Shown: piece by piece, positions 1 through 8,238 of the stretch
How the letters are laid out: every line of letters starts with the position of its first letter
Position numbering within the stretch: position 1 is the first letter of the stretch
Source of the DNA: Akkermansiaceae bacterium UBA5689
Lineage (GTDB): Bacteria > Verrucomicrobiota > Verrucomicrobiia > Verrucomicrobiales > Akkermansiaceae
DNA length: 64,000 nt
NCBI GenBank assembly: GCA_002420305.1
Contig: DIHT01000133.1
Span: 7,670-71,669 of the forward strand
Reading direction: 5' to 3'
The notes under the pieces: generated by a model
The model's input: the letters and a program-made list of their open reading frames with translations, nothing else
Databases searched by the model: none
Told to the model about the DNA's origin: nothing
Position numbers and translations under genes: made by a program

Positions 1-1
1 C

Positions 2-1000
2 GCGCGTGTGACAGAGCAGGGTGAGGTTGTGCAGGACTACGCGTTTGACAAAGCCTCGGGGAAATTAGTCAAAGCGGAGAAGCCGAAGGTTATTGGAAAA
101 CTCAAGCACCCGGAGGAGGCGGAGCAATGGGCAGGAAAGCAACCCCACCTGACGAGAGACGAGGTCGAGATCATTTACAAGGCCAAGAATCCTAAAACCA
201 AGGAGGTGGTCGCCAAGACACGCGAGGTGGGAGTACCGTGGTTGATGTTCCTCAGCTATATGTTCATTCCCCTGAGCGTGGGCATGTTCCCGCACCTGTT
301 CCAGCATTGGCTTACTGCGAAAAGCGCGAAAGCATTCAAGCTTACTTTGGTAGCCCACCCGCTGTGCATTATGATAGTGTGGGTGCCCTGTGTGCTGATC
401 GGGATCTGGGCCAGCGGGCTGCTCCCTTGGGGCATGCCCCCCGCGGCAATTCTGTCAAATGTTCTCAAGACCTTGATAGGGAACCCCATTCTTACGGGTA
501 TGCTGACAGCTGGAATTCTTGCAGCCATCATGTCTTCACTGGATTCACAATTCCTGTGCCTGGGCACAATCTTCACGAACGATGTGGTCCTGCATAATTC
601 TAAGAAAGAGTACACCGATAAGCAGATTCTCTTCATGGCGAGGAGCTTCGTGGTCGGCATCGTGGCTGTGACCTACGTGCTGGCTCTTCTCCTCCAAAAT
701 CAGAACGTCTTCGACCTTGCAGTCTGGTGCTTCTCTGGCTTTGCGGCCCTCACGCCCCTTGTGATTGCCGCGCTTTACTGGCGGCGGGCGACCGCTGCGG
801 GGGCATTCGCGAGCGTGATTACAGTCGTGGTGACTTGGTTCACCTTTTTTGCGATGTCAGGCTTCGGGGGGGAGTTTACCGTGATGGGCGGAATTATGCC
901 GGCTGCCATTTGTTGGGTAGCGGGCGCTCTGGCAATGGTGGTTGTTTCGCTCGCTACCAAGCCGCCCGCCAAGGAGACGGTGGACAAGTTTTTCGTATAA
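2..1000 (+). CDS. Sodium:solute symporter family protein, C-terminal part (cut by left edge)
   Basis: The reading frame is open to the left edge, so the N-terminal half lies outside the window; the GTG at 8 is probably not the true start. About 75 charged, lysine-rich residues come first, then repeated hydrophobic spans typical of the SSS (solute:Na+ symporter) fold. The stretch MSSLDSQFLCLG (about residues 175-186) followed by a conserved Asp matches the family's signature helix, whose Ser/Thr residues contribute to the sodium site. The family imports sugars, amino acids or organic acids with Na+; the substrate cannot be read from this part. The long charged segment is unusual for a short SSS loop. 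The gene ends 133 bases before the biosynthetic locus and may be unrelated to it. Confidence 0.85.
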   Translation, partial: ARVTEQGEVVQDYAFDKASGKLVKAEKPKVIGKLKHPEEAEQWAGKQPHLTRDEVEIIYKAKNPKTKEVVAKTREVGVPWLMFLSYMFIPLSVGMFPHLFQHWLTAKSAKAFKLTLVAHPLCIMIVWVPCVLIGIWASGLLPWGMPPAAILSNVLKTLIGNPILTGMLTAGILAAIMSSLDSQFLCLGTIFTNDVVLHNSKKEYTDKQILFMARSFVVGIVAVTYVLALLLQNQNVFDLAVWCFSGFAALTPLVIAALYWRRATAAGAFASVITVVVTWFTFFAMSGFGGEFTVMGGIMPAAICWVAGALAMVVVSLATKPPAKETVDKFFV

Positions 1001-1133
1001 GGCGAAAATGCCCCGACAGGGGCGCATTCATGCCAGTATTCAGGAATAATTCCCCCTACCGCGGGATCGTGGGACTTGCGGGATTGTCAGAAAGGAGTAG
1101 GGATATGCCCCATCACCAAGGAATTGATTAGAT

Positions 1134-2204
1134 ATGAGCTGTGATTTGACCGTGGAAGAAGCCCGTGCGGCACTGGATGAGCGTGTTCGAGAAAGCATGC
1201 AATGGCACTTTTCGCCGGAGACGGGGTGCCCTTACTGGCTAGAAAGAGCCTCCAGCCTGGGATTCGACCCTCGGACGGAGGTGACGTGCTTCGCGGATAT
1301 CCAGAAATTTCCAAACTTTGATGATGAGGTTCTCAGGAAAGAGGATCCCAGTCGATTTATCCCCAAGGCGTTTGAAGGCAGGCCTTTCAATGTATTCGAG
1401 ACCGGAGGCACCACCGGGATGCCGAAGCAGCGGATTGGTTGGGACGATTACAAGACCGATTACTCGGAGTTCAGTGACCACTACCCTTCCGACTTTTTTC
1501 CCCAGGGGGGGAATTGGCTCATGGTGGGCCCCACCGGGCCAAGGCGCTTGCGACTTTCCATTGAGCATCTAGCTAATCGGCGGGGAGGGGCCTGCTTTTT
1601 CATCGACCTTGATCCTCGTTGGGTGAAGCGCCTGATTGCGGACGGAGAATACTCGATGGCCCGAAAGTATCAGGAGCATGTCATCGATCAGGCCGTTACC
1701 ATTATCCGGCATCGAGACATCAAGTGCCTCTTTACCACACCCAAGCTGCTCGAGAGTCTTGCTGAGCGGATGTCGCTGGTTGATGGAGGGATTAAGGGCG
1801 TGTTTGCCGGGGGAACGACGATGACTCCTCAATATGTCCGCTTCATTGAGGAGGAGGTACTGGAGGGCAAAATCAATTATGCCCCAACCTACGGGAACAC
1901 CTTGATGGGCCTTGCAATTAGCCGGAAGCGGGAGCCAGGAGAGTACAGCCTGACTTACTATGCGCCCCAGCCCCGTGCCGTCCTGCGAATCGTAGACCCA
2001 GAGGATTCGACCCGCGATATGGAATATGGGGACTATGGCCGGGTGGAACTCACAACCATGACCAAGGAGTTTTTCGTGCCTCGCTTTCTTGAGCGGGATG
2101 AGGCCATTCGGAGAGAGCCATGTGGGGAATTTCCTTGGGACGGGGTGGGAGATGTAAGGCCCTTTCAGAGCGGAACGAAGCAGGTGATTGAAGGCGTCTA
2201 CTAA
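1134..2204 (+). CDS. AMP-forming acid-activating enzyme, EhpF-like (short ANL family)
   Basis: A 356-residue protein with the adenylate-forming P-loop ETGGTTGMPKQ at about residues 88-98. It is much shorter than a normal acyl-CoA ligase and lacks the usual C-terminal lid, ending soon after VGDVRPF. This architecture resembles EhpF of Pantoea phenazine tailoring, which adenylates an aryl carboxylate for reduction by a partner dehydrogenase, and more distantly LuxE acyl-protein synthetase. The next gene encodes just such a dehydrogenase, 87 bases downstream, which strengthens the pairing. Inferred role: activation of a carboxylic acid, possibly aromatic, for reduction to an aldehyde. The AMP-forming family is clear; the substrate is not. 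Confidence 0.75.
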   Translation: MSCDLTVEEARAALDERVRESMQWHFSPETGCPYWLERASSLGFDPRTEVTCFADIQKFPNFDDEVLRKEDPSRFIPKAFEGRPFNVFETGGTTGMPKQRIGWDDYKTDYSEFSDHYPSDFFPQGGNWLMVGPTGPRRLRLSIEHLANRRGGACFFIDLDPRWVKRLIADGEYSMARKYQEHVIDQAVTIIRHRDIKCLFTTPKLLESLAERMSLVDGGIKGVFAGGTTMTPQYVRFIEEEVLEGKINYAPTYGNTLMGLAISRKREPGEYSLTYYAPQPRAVLRIVDPEDSTRDMEYGDYGRVELTTMTKEFFVPRFLERDEAIRREPCGEFPWDGVGDVRPFQSGTKQVIEGVY

Positions 2205-2291
2205 ACGAGAGGACCCAAAGACTCGGCATTCGAAACGGAACACACCAACGAGAAACTTGAACCCCCGGAGCTTTAAAGCGCTCCACTGAAT

Positions 2292-3731
2292 ATGATGAGT
2301 AAGGAAACGCATATACCGGTCCTGCGCCTCGGCGAGGAATACCATAGCCTCGATACCGTTGAGCTGGAGTCCGCAGCAGGCAATGCGGTCTACACCCATA
2401 CGGCGAATCCCGGCCTGATACGTCGGGACATTCTCAACCTCGAGAAATCAAAGGCCGCCTTAGAGGCTGTGCCTGCAGAGACCCTTGCGGACTATTGCGA
2501 GGCCGCTGCAGAACTCTTCCTCCACGAGGAGCTTCCAGTCGGTAACAGCACTCAGAGTCCCCAGCAATATATCGAGTCTCTGTCGGCGCTGACCAAGCTT
2601 CCCCACACGCTCGTAAGGATGAACATGGGCAAAGTTCACGCAGCGATGTCGCAGATCCGGACGGTGATCGGAGGTCTGACCCGCAATCTTCCGTTAGAGC
2701 TTTTTGATCGGGGTCTTTCGGCGGTCGATGATCTTGAGGTGAATTTCTATCCAGTGGCCGATGCTCTGGGGGTTTCTCTCCCCAGCAATGCACCTGCGGT
2801 AAACTCGTTGTGGCTGCCTGCGCCAGTTCTGAAGATTCCGGTCCTGTTGAAACCAGGCCGGGAAGACCCCTTTACTCCCCTGCGTATCGTTCAGTCCCTG
2901 ATTGCTGCAGGATTCCCGAAAGAAGCATTCGGGTTTTATCCCACGACTCACGAGGGTGGGGACACCATTCTCATGACCTGTGGTCGTGGCATCGCGTTTG
3001 GAAGTGACGCCACGGTCCGAAAGTATTCGGGCTTTCCGAGTATTCAGGTCCATGGCACAGGGAGGAGCAAGATCCTTATCGGAGATGATTATCTCGGCAA
3101 ATGGGCCGATCATACGGAGACTCTGGTGGAGTCAATCTCGGCCAACGGAGGCCGAAGCTGCATCAACACCTCTGCGATTCTTGTTCCATCCGGGCGAGAT
3201 GAACTGGCGGATGCCGTAGCGCGTGACCTTGCGGCTATCGAACCTCTCCCTAGGGATCATGAGGATGCACTTCTTTGCGGATTTTCGAACACCGAATGGG
3301 CTGGATCGATCAATGACCTCATTGATGAGCACCTCAAGGTGGAGGGCGCGGAAGATGTCACAGCGCGTTATCGGAGCGGCTCCCGTCTTGTTGAGATGCA
3401 TGGTCAGACGTATCTGCGGCCGACGTTGATTTCCTGCGCGGACCCGGGGCACCCTCTCGCAAACACGGAATTCATGTTTCCTTTTGCCAGTGTGACGGAA
3501 ATGCCGCAGAGCCAAATGCTTGAGGAGATTGGGGAGACTCTGGTTGTTTCCGCTTGGACTGAGGACGCGGCCTGGATTCGCGACCTGATGAATTCACCCG
3601 ATATCGAGCGGCTCAATATTGGACCCTTCCCGACCAATCGGGTTCAATGGGAGCAGCCGCACGAAGGCAATTTGTTCGAGTTTCTGTTCCGGCGGCGCGC
3701 TATCCAGGGGAATCTTGCCGCAGTGAGCTGA
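2292..3731 (+). CDS. Aldehyde dehydrogenase-fold acyl reductase (EhpG/LuxC-like)
   Basis: A 479-residue ALDH-superfamily protein. The nucleophile region GGRSCINTS places the catalytic cysteine near residue 290, and FGSDATVRKYSG (about 237-248) is the usual segment of the NAD(P)-binding region. It has the length of LuxC and of the EhpG-type reductases that work with short AMP ligases, reducing an activated acid to the aldehyde. Two adjacent ATGs (2292, 2295) could both serve as start. It sits 87 bases after the ligase and 6 bases before an alcohol dehydrogenase, so acid to aldehyde to alcohol is a natural reading of the three genes. Direction of the reaction is inferred from context; a normal aldehyde oxidation cannot be excluded. 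Confidence 0.75.
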   Translation: MMSKETHIPVLRLGEEYHSLDTVELESAAGNAVYTHTANPGLIRRDILNLEKSKAALEAVPAETLADYCEAAAELFLHEELPVGNSTQSPQQYIESLSALTKLPHTLVRMNMGKVHAAMSQIRTVIGGLTRNLPLELFDRGLSAVDDLEVNFYPVADALGVSLPSNAPAVNSLWLPAPVLKIPVLLKPGREDPFTPLRIVQSLIAAGFPKEAFGFYPTTHEGGDTILMTCGRGIAFGSDATVRKYSGFPSIQVHGTGRSKILIGDDYLGKWADHTETLVESISANGGRSCINTSAILVPSGRDELADAVARDLAAIEPLPRDHEDALLCGFSNTEWAGSINDLIDEHLKVEGAEDVTARYRSGSRLVEMHGQTYLRPTLISCADPGHPLANTEFMFPFASVTEMPQSQMLEEIGETLVVSAWTEDAAWIRDLMNSPDIERLNIGPFPTNRVQWEQPHEGNLFEFLFRRRAIQGNLAAVS

Positions 3732-3737
3732 TTCAGG

Positions 3738-4898
3738 ATGGAGCCCTTTACAACCAGACCCAGTCCGCAACTGGTGGGTGGCCCCGGCTCTCTCGCGGAG
3801 CTACCGTCGTGTGTCCGCAAAAGCGGGGGGCAGAACGTGTTGCTTGTTACCGATCAAGGGGTGGCAGCGGCCGGCCACACCGAGCGAGCCGCGGCTCTGC
3901 TTGAAGATGCAGGAATTGCCTGCGCGGTTTATGATGGCACGAGCGAGAATCCTGAGGAGAGCGACATTCTTGCTGCGATGGAATTTGCCCGCAGGGTTGG
4001 GCCGGATTGCTTTGTGGGCCTTGGTGGAGGGAGCAGTATGGACACCGCAAAGGGCTGTAATTTTCTTCTGACTAACGGGGGCGCTATGAGCGATTACAAG
4101 GGATACGGCGCGGCTCGGACTCCCCTTCTCCCCTTTATTGGTATTCCAACTACGGCTGGAACTGGAAGCGAATGCCAGAGTTACGCGGTGATCAGTCGGG
4201 ATCGATCTCACGAGAAGATGGCCTGCGGGGACCCCTCTGCGCTTGCCACGTATGCCATTCTTGACCCTGACCTGACGGCCTCGATGCCTCACAGGGTGGC
4301 GGTCCTGACTGCGCTGGACGCCCTCGCGCACTCGCTGGAGACAGCGGTGAGCACTCGTAGGAATTCGTTCTCCTCCGCCTACTCAAGGGAGGCATTTCTT
4401 CATATCTCCTCTGCGATTGAGCCAGTTCTGAGGGGAGAAGCATCGGCTATCGAGCGCAACGGGATGTTAATGGGATCCGCCTTTGCGGGACTGGCAATTG
4501 AGAATAGCATGCTGGGCGCGGCTCACGCCTCGGCGAACCCACTCACGGCCTCATGCGGCCTAGCCCACGGCCACGCGGTTGCTCTAATGCTTCCTCATGT
4601 GATCGGGCTGAATCAGGAAGTCCCGGAAGCCCGGGAGACCTATGCGCATTATGGAACCTTGCTCTCAAGCTGCCAAGGGGCGGACTGCGGGGTCCGAGCT
4701 TGGGTTGAGCATTTGCTGACCGTGGCGGATCTCTCTCCGCTAGCGCAGTGTGGCGTCGATCCGGGCTTGCTTGCCGAGCTCGCAGAGGACGCTACGAGGC
4801 AGTGGACGGGACAGTTCAATCCTCGGAGTATGAAAAGAGAGGATTTTGCAGTATTATACGAGAACGCCTTTGATGGTGCTGCAACCCAAGATACGTGA
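3738..4898 (+). CDS. Iron-containing (group III) alcohol dehydrogenase
   Basis: 386 residues, the normal length for the family. The nucleotide-binding signature GGGSSMDTAK lies near residues 96-105, the PTTAGTGSE segment near 138-146, and the metal-binding region includes DALAHSLE, GAAHASANPL (about 260) and LAHGHAVALMLPH (about 274-286). Such enzymes interconvert aldehydes and alcohols with NAD(P)H, usually with Fe2+. The start is 6 bases after the acyl reductase stop, and its stop TGA shares a base with the ATG of the following beta-propeller gene, so it is clearly in the same transcript. In context it would reduce the aldehyde made by the preceding enzyme; the substrate is unknown. Confidence 0.88.
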   Translation: MEPFTTRPSPQLVGGPGSLAELPSCVRKSGGQNVLLVTDQGVAAAGHTERAAALLEDAGIACAVYDGTSENPEESDILAAMEFARRVGPDCFVGLGGGSSMDTAKGCNFLLTNGGAMSDYKGYGAARTPLLPFIGIPTTAGTGSECQSYAVISRDRSHEKMACGDPSALATYAILDPDLTASMPHRVAVLTALDALAHSLETAVSTRRNSFSSAYSREAFLHISSAIEPVLRGEASAIERNGMLMGSAFAGLAIENSMLGAAHASANPLTASCGLAHGHAVALMLPHVIGLNQEVPEARETYAHYGTLLSSCQGADCGVRAWVEHLLTVADLSPLAQCGVDPGLLAELAEDATRQWTGQFNPRSMKREDFAVLYENAFDGAATQDT

Positions 4899-6058
4899 TG
4901 AACTACCTCTACCCTAACTTTTTGGCCGTCTGCGTGGCCCATGTTCTCGTTACCGCAGGGACCAGCTTCGCGGCCCCCAAGGATAAAAACGTAGAATCAG
5001 AGACAAAGTCTTGGGCGATTCCCCGCGGAGGCAACGCCCTGCAGGGGCGGGTTCCCGACCGTATTCCTCGCAAGCCTGTAGTAAGCTGGGATGCCGTGCT
5101 TGATGGGCCGATTGTGGGGGACGCAGCTATCGCGGATGGCGCCGTTTTCGTAGGCACGGTAATGGGCACCTTTTACTCCGTGGATGAGCGGAGCGGCAAG
5201 CTGCGCTGGAAGGTTGAAACGGAGGATACCATTGAGGCCCCACCAACCGTGGGCGGAGGCCGGGTCTTCATCGGATCGAGCGATCGATATCTTTACTGCT
5301 TCGACCAGAAGACCGGTAAGGAACTATGGAAATATGAAGCTGCGGATAAGTTCGTGGGCGGGGGCTTACTGGTTCAAAGTCCCGATGGGAAGGAGTCTTG
5401 GGTCGTCGTCAACGGCTACGATGGGATCTGCCGGGCGCTGCGTGCCAAAGACGGCACGGAGGCGTGGACCTACGAAACGGCAGAGCAGATCAACGGAACC
5501 CCAGCGCTGGTTAATGGCAAGAATATCGTTCTTGGAGGCTGCGATGCGAGGGTGCACGTGATTGACGTCACCAATGGAAAGGCAGTGAATGAAGTTGAGG
5601 TGGAGGCGGAGATCATTGGCACTGTAGCGACCATGGGCAGCATGGTGTATTCTGCGAATTATGGAAACCAGCTGGTCGCAGTAGACATTTCGAAGAAGGA
5701 TCCGAAGTGGGTTTACGAAGACAAGGATTTCGGATTCTACGCGGCTCCTGCAGTTACCGAAAAGCACGTGTTCATCGGTTCCCGAGACAAGCACCTCCAT
5801 GCGGTAGACCGGGATAGTGGCAAAAGAGCATGGCGATTCAAGACCGGCTCCCGTATCGATGGCGGAGCAATCGTCTTCAAGGATGCAGTGGCCTTTGGAT
5901 CTGGAGACGGAAGGGTGTATGCGGTCGACCCCGTGAACGGGAAAGAAATCTGGAGGGTAGATCTGGGAGAGGGGATCAGTTCAGATCTCGCATTCGCCAA
6001 CGGTAGAATTGTGGTAGGGGGCTCTGACGGAACGCTTTTTTGCATTGGGGGACAGTAA
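4898..6058 (+). CDS. Secreted PQQ-like beta-propeller repeat protein
   Basis: The ATG at 4898 overlaps the previous stop by one base and gives a good signal peptide (hydrophobic residues about 5-20, cleavage near FAAPKD). The mature part is a series of repeats ending in sequences such as GKLRWKVET, GKELWKYEA and GKEIWRVDL, the tryptophan-docking motif of PQQ/BamB-like propellers. It has about 386 residues, enough for seven or eight blades. There is no dehydrogenase cytochrome domain, and the PQQ ligands of quinoproteins are not obvious, so it is probably a binding or scaffold protein rather than an enzyme. Its place inside a biosynthetic operon is odd and suggests a periplasmic step or a product-handling role. 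Function unknown. Confidence 0.8.
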   Translation: MNYLYPNFLAVCVAHVLVTAGTSFAAPKDKNVESETKSWAIPRGGNALQGRVPDRIPRKPVVSWDAVLDGPIVGDAAIADGAVFVGTVMGTFYSVDERSGKLRWKVETEDTIEAPPTVGGGRVFIGSSDRYLYCFDQKTGKELWKYEAADKFVGGGLLVQSPDGKESWVVVNGYDGICRALRAKDGTEAWTYETAEQINGTPALVNGKNIVLGGCDARVHVIDVTNGKAVNEVEVEAEIIGTVATMGSMVYSANYGNQLVAVDISKKDPKWVYEDKDFGFYAAPAVTEKHVFIGSRDKHLHAVDRDSGKRAWRFKTGSRIDGGAIVFKDAVAFGSGDGRVYAVDPVNGKEIWRVDLGEGISSDLAFANGRIVVGGSDGTLFCIGGQ

Positions 6059-6275
6059 GGAGGCCTTGCTTGATTGTAAGGATGCGCAAAATGAAAGGTG
6101 TTTAGAGAGCTTTGATGGGGAAATCCCACGGCAGGAGCTCCTGTATTCGAACCTGCCGGGTCACTGAAACCGGGTAATCACTTTGCGAGGTTCCAATCCC
6201 GGCAAAAACGGGCTATTCTCTTCTCCGCCCATTCTGTTTGCCTCCGACGGGCGACGATAAGCCATAAGCGACACC

Positions 6276-7601
6276 ATGAGCGAAACCGCTACCCCTCCGA
6301 CGAAGAAGGCCACCCGGGCGGGCAATTACTTTATTTCCAATTACCCGCCCTTTTCCTTCTGGTCCAGTGACCAGGAAGAGGAAGTGCGGTCGGCGTATGA
6401 CAGTGCCCCGATCCCGGGGACGCCTCTCGGATTGTATCACCATATTCCCTTCTGTCGCAGGCGCTGTCACTTCTGCTATTTCCGTGTCTATACGGATAAA
6501 AATGGACAGGAGATCCGAGACTATCTGGATCACACCATTACCGAATTGGAGCGTCTGGCAGCGAAGCCTCTTGTTGCGGGGCGCAAGCCGCACTTTATCT
6601 ACTTTGGGGGAGGAACCCCTTCCTACCTTTCCGGGCGGCAGCTGACAGACCTTACCGACCGCATGAAGGCCATCCTTCCATGGGACGAGGCAGAGGAGGT
6701 CGCCTTCGAATGTGAACCGGGGACCCTGACGGCGGGAAAGCTGGCTGCGATCAAGGAGATCGGAGTGACCCGCTTGAGCCTTGGGATCGAGAACTTTGAT
6801 GACCGGATCCTCGAGATCAACGGTCGTGCTCATCGGAGCAAGGAGGTCTGGAAGGCCTTCGAGCGCGCAAGGGCCGAAGAGTTTGACCAGATCAATATCG
6901 ACCTTATTGCGGGAATGTTGGAGGAGACGGAGGAGAACTGGCAGAAGAACATTGAGCAGGTGCTCAAACTTGCTCCGGACAGCATCACCATCTACCAGAT
7001 GGAGATTCCCTATAACACGACCATCTACAAGGATATGAAGGAGAGTGGTGCCTTGGTGGCACCAGTGGCGGGGTGGGAAACCAAGAGGCGCTGGGTCAAG
7101 GAGGCCTTTGCGGAACTGGAGGCTAATGGCTACACAATCAGCTCCGGATATACGGCGGTAAAGAATCCCGAGAGAACAAAATTCATCTATCGGGACTCTC
7201 TCTGGGGAGGTGCAGATCTTGTTGGGCTTGGGGTAGCCTCGTTTTCACATGTGCAGGGAGTCCATTATCAGAATTTGACGGAGATAGACGATTACGTGGC
7301 CGCAATTGATTCAGAGAAGATGCCAGTCAAGCGCGCGTTTCGAACGAATGAAGAGGAGCGTATGATACGGGAGTTTATCCTACAGATGAAGTTGGGCCGC
7401 GTGCAGGCAGATTACTTCCGCAACAAATTCGAAATTAACATCCTTGAGCGTTTTTCCCGCCCTCTCGAGGAGCTGACCGAGGAGGGGCTTCTTGAGGTGG
7501 CCGATGATGCCATCGTGCTGAGCCGAGACGGACTTCTGTGCGTGGATAATCTCCTTCACGACTTTTTCCTCGAGCACCATAAAACGGAACGAATCGTTTA
7601 A
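6276..7601 (+). CDS. HemN/HemW-like radical SAM protein
   Basis: 441 residues. The radical SAM cluster motif CRRRCHFC has cysteines at residues 60, 64 and 67, in the CxxxCxxC spacing, followed by FGGGTPSYL (about 110-118), the SAM-binding GGGTP motif of coproporphyrinogen oxidase-like enzymes. The HemN-type C-terminal domain follows. The family includes anaerobic coproporphyrinogen III oxidase, heme chaperone HemW, and methyltransferases or cyclopropanases used in secondary metabolism. Gene context (adenylating enzyme, halogenase-like enzyme, glycosyltransferase) argues for a tailoring role, not heme synthesis, but sequence alone does not settle this. A 217-base gap precedes it, so it may have its own promoter. 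Confidence 0.8.
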   Translation: MSETATPPTKKATRAGNYFISNYPPFSFWSSDQEEEVRSAYDSAPIPGTPLGLYHHIPFCRRRCHFCYFRVYTDKNGQEIRDYLDHTITELERLAAKPLVAGRKPHFIYFGGGTPSYLSGRQLTDLTDRMKAILPWDEAEEVAFECEPGTLTAGKLAAIKEIGVTRLSLGIENFDDRILEINGRAHRSKEVWKAFERARAEEFDQINIDLIAGMLEETEENWQKNIEQVLKLAPDSITIYQMEIPYNTTIYKDMKESGALVAPVAGWETKRRWVKEAFAELEANGYTISSGYTAVKNPERTKFIYRDSLWGGADLVGLGVASFSHVQGVHYQNLTEIDDYVAAIDSEKMPVKRAFRTNEEERMIREFILQMKLGRVQADYFRNKFEINILERFSRPLEELTEEGLLEVADDAIVLSRDGLLCVDNLLHDFFLEHHKTERIV

Positions 7602-7683
7602 GATCGCAGCAAGATATTGTCCGCTGGCCCGCTATGCGGCGGTCGCGAGCGATCTCTCAGAGTCCTTCATCGAAAAACCTCTC

Positions 7684-8238
7684 TTGAATCCAATCGAGCA
7701 TTCATCTCCTCACGGTTTTTTGGGTGAATCCCTCGCGCGTGCTGGGCTGAGCCCGGAGGTATTTATCTGGTGCCCTTCCGAGCAAGTGCCAGATCCTTTC
7801 CACGCTCTCCTTGTGCATCAGGGTGATATGACGTCGACGTTGGAGAGGTTCTACCAAGAGCGCATGCTTCTTGAGGTTCTTGCGGAGGAAAATTCCGATG
7901 GATGCTACTACAGGGAAGTCATTCTCAAGGGGAAGGGAACTGGTCGGGTGGCTGAATTTGGGGTGATTGAAATTGAGTTGGATCATTTTCCTCTAGCCCT
8001 TCAGAAATTGATTTTACGCGGCGAGCAACCTCTAGGGGGGATCCTCAATGAGAGTGGGATGACCTATAAAAGCGAGCCCCTCGGCTACTTTTCGGTTGCG
8101 CGGGAGGCCCTACCGCCGAAATTATCCCTATTGGGCTCTGCATGCATGTTTTTTGGCCGCTACAATCAGCTAAAAAGCCGTGACGAGACCTGTCTGGCCC
8201 GAATTCTCGAAATAGTTCCTGATTTTCACCACCAATGA
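7684..8238 (+). CDS. Chorismate-lyase-fold protein (UbiC-like), possibly 4-hydroxybenzoate-forming
   Basis: 184 residues, about the size of UbiC. The middle reads LLVHQGDMTSTLE (about 42-54), YYREVILKGKG (75-85) and ALQKLILRGEQPLGGIL (105-121), which lines up by eye with the core of chorismate pyruvate-lyase (substrate-gripping Arg in the LREIL segment, then ALQKLGKTPLG). Arg77 matches the UbiC Arg. Near the C-terminus the catalytic Glu of UbiC appears displaced (LARILEIVP), so activity is uncertain and a DUF98-like or ligand-binding role is possible. No ATG lies upstream in frame; a TTG at 7684 is the best start. It overlaps the next gene by four bases (ATGA). If active it would make 4-hydroxybenzoate from chorismate. 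Confidence 0.6.
   Translation: MNPIEHSSPHGFLGESLARAGLSPEVFIWCPSEQVPDPFHALLVHQGDMTSTLERFYQERMLLEVLAEENSDGCYYREVILKGKGTGRVAEFGVIEIELDHFPLALQKLILRGEQPLGGILNESGMTYKSEPLGYFSVAREALPPKLSLLGSACMFFGRYNQLKSRDETCLARILEIVPDFHHQ

Noticed and set aside
1569..2399. 276-residue - strand open frame across the EhpF-like gene and the following gap
   Set aside because: Antisense to a well-supported ligase; no domain motif.
6130..6215. Segments resembling a tRNA T-loop (GGTTCCAATCC on +, GGTTCGAATA on -)
   Set aside because: The flanking bases do not pair into a T-stem, and no acceptor, D or anticodon arms can be folded around them.
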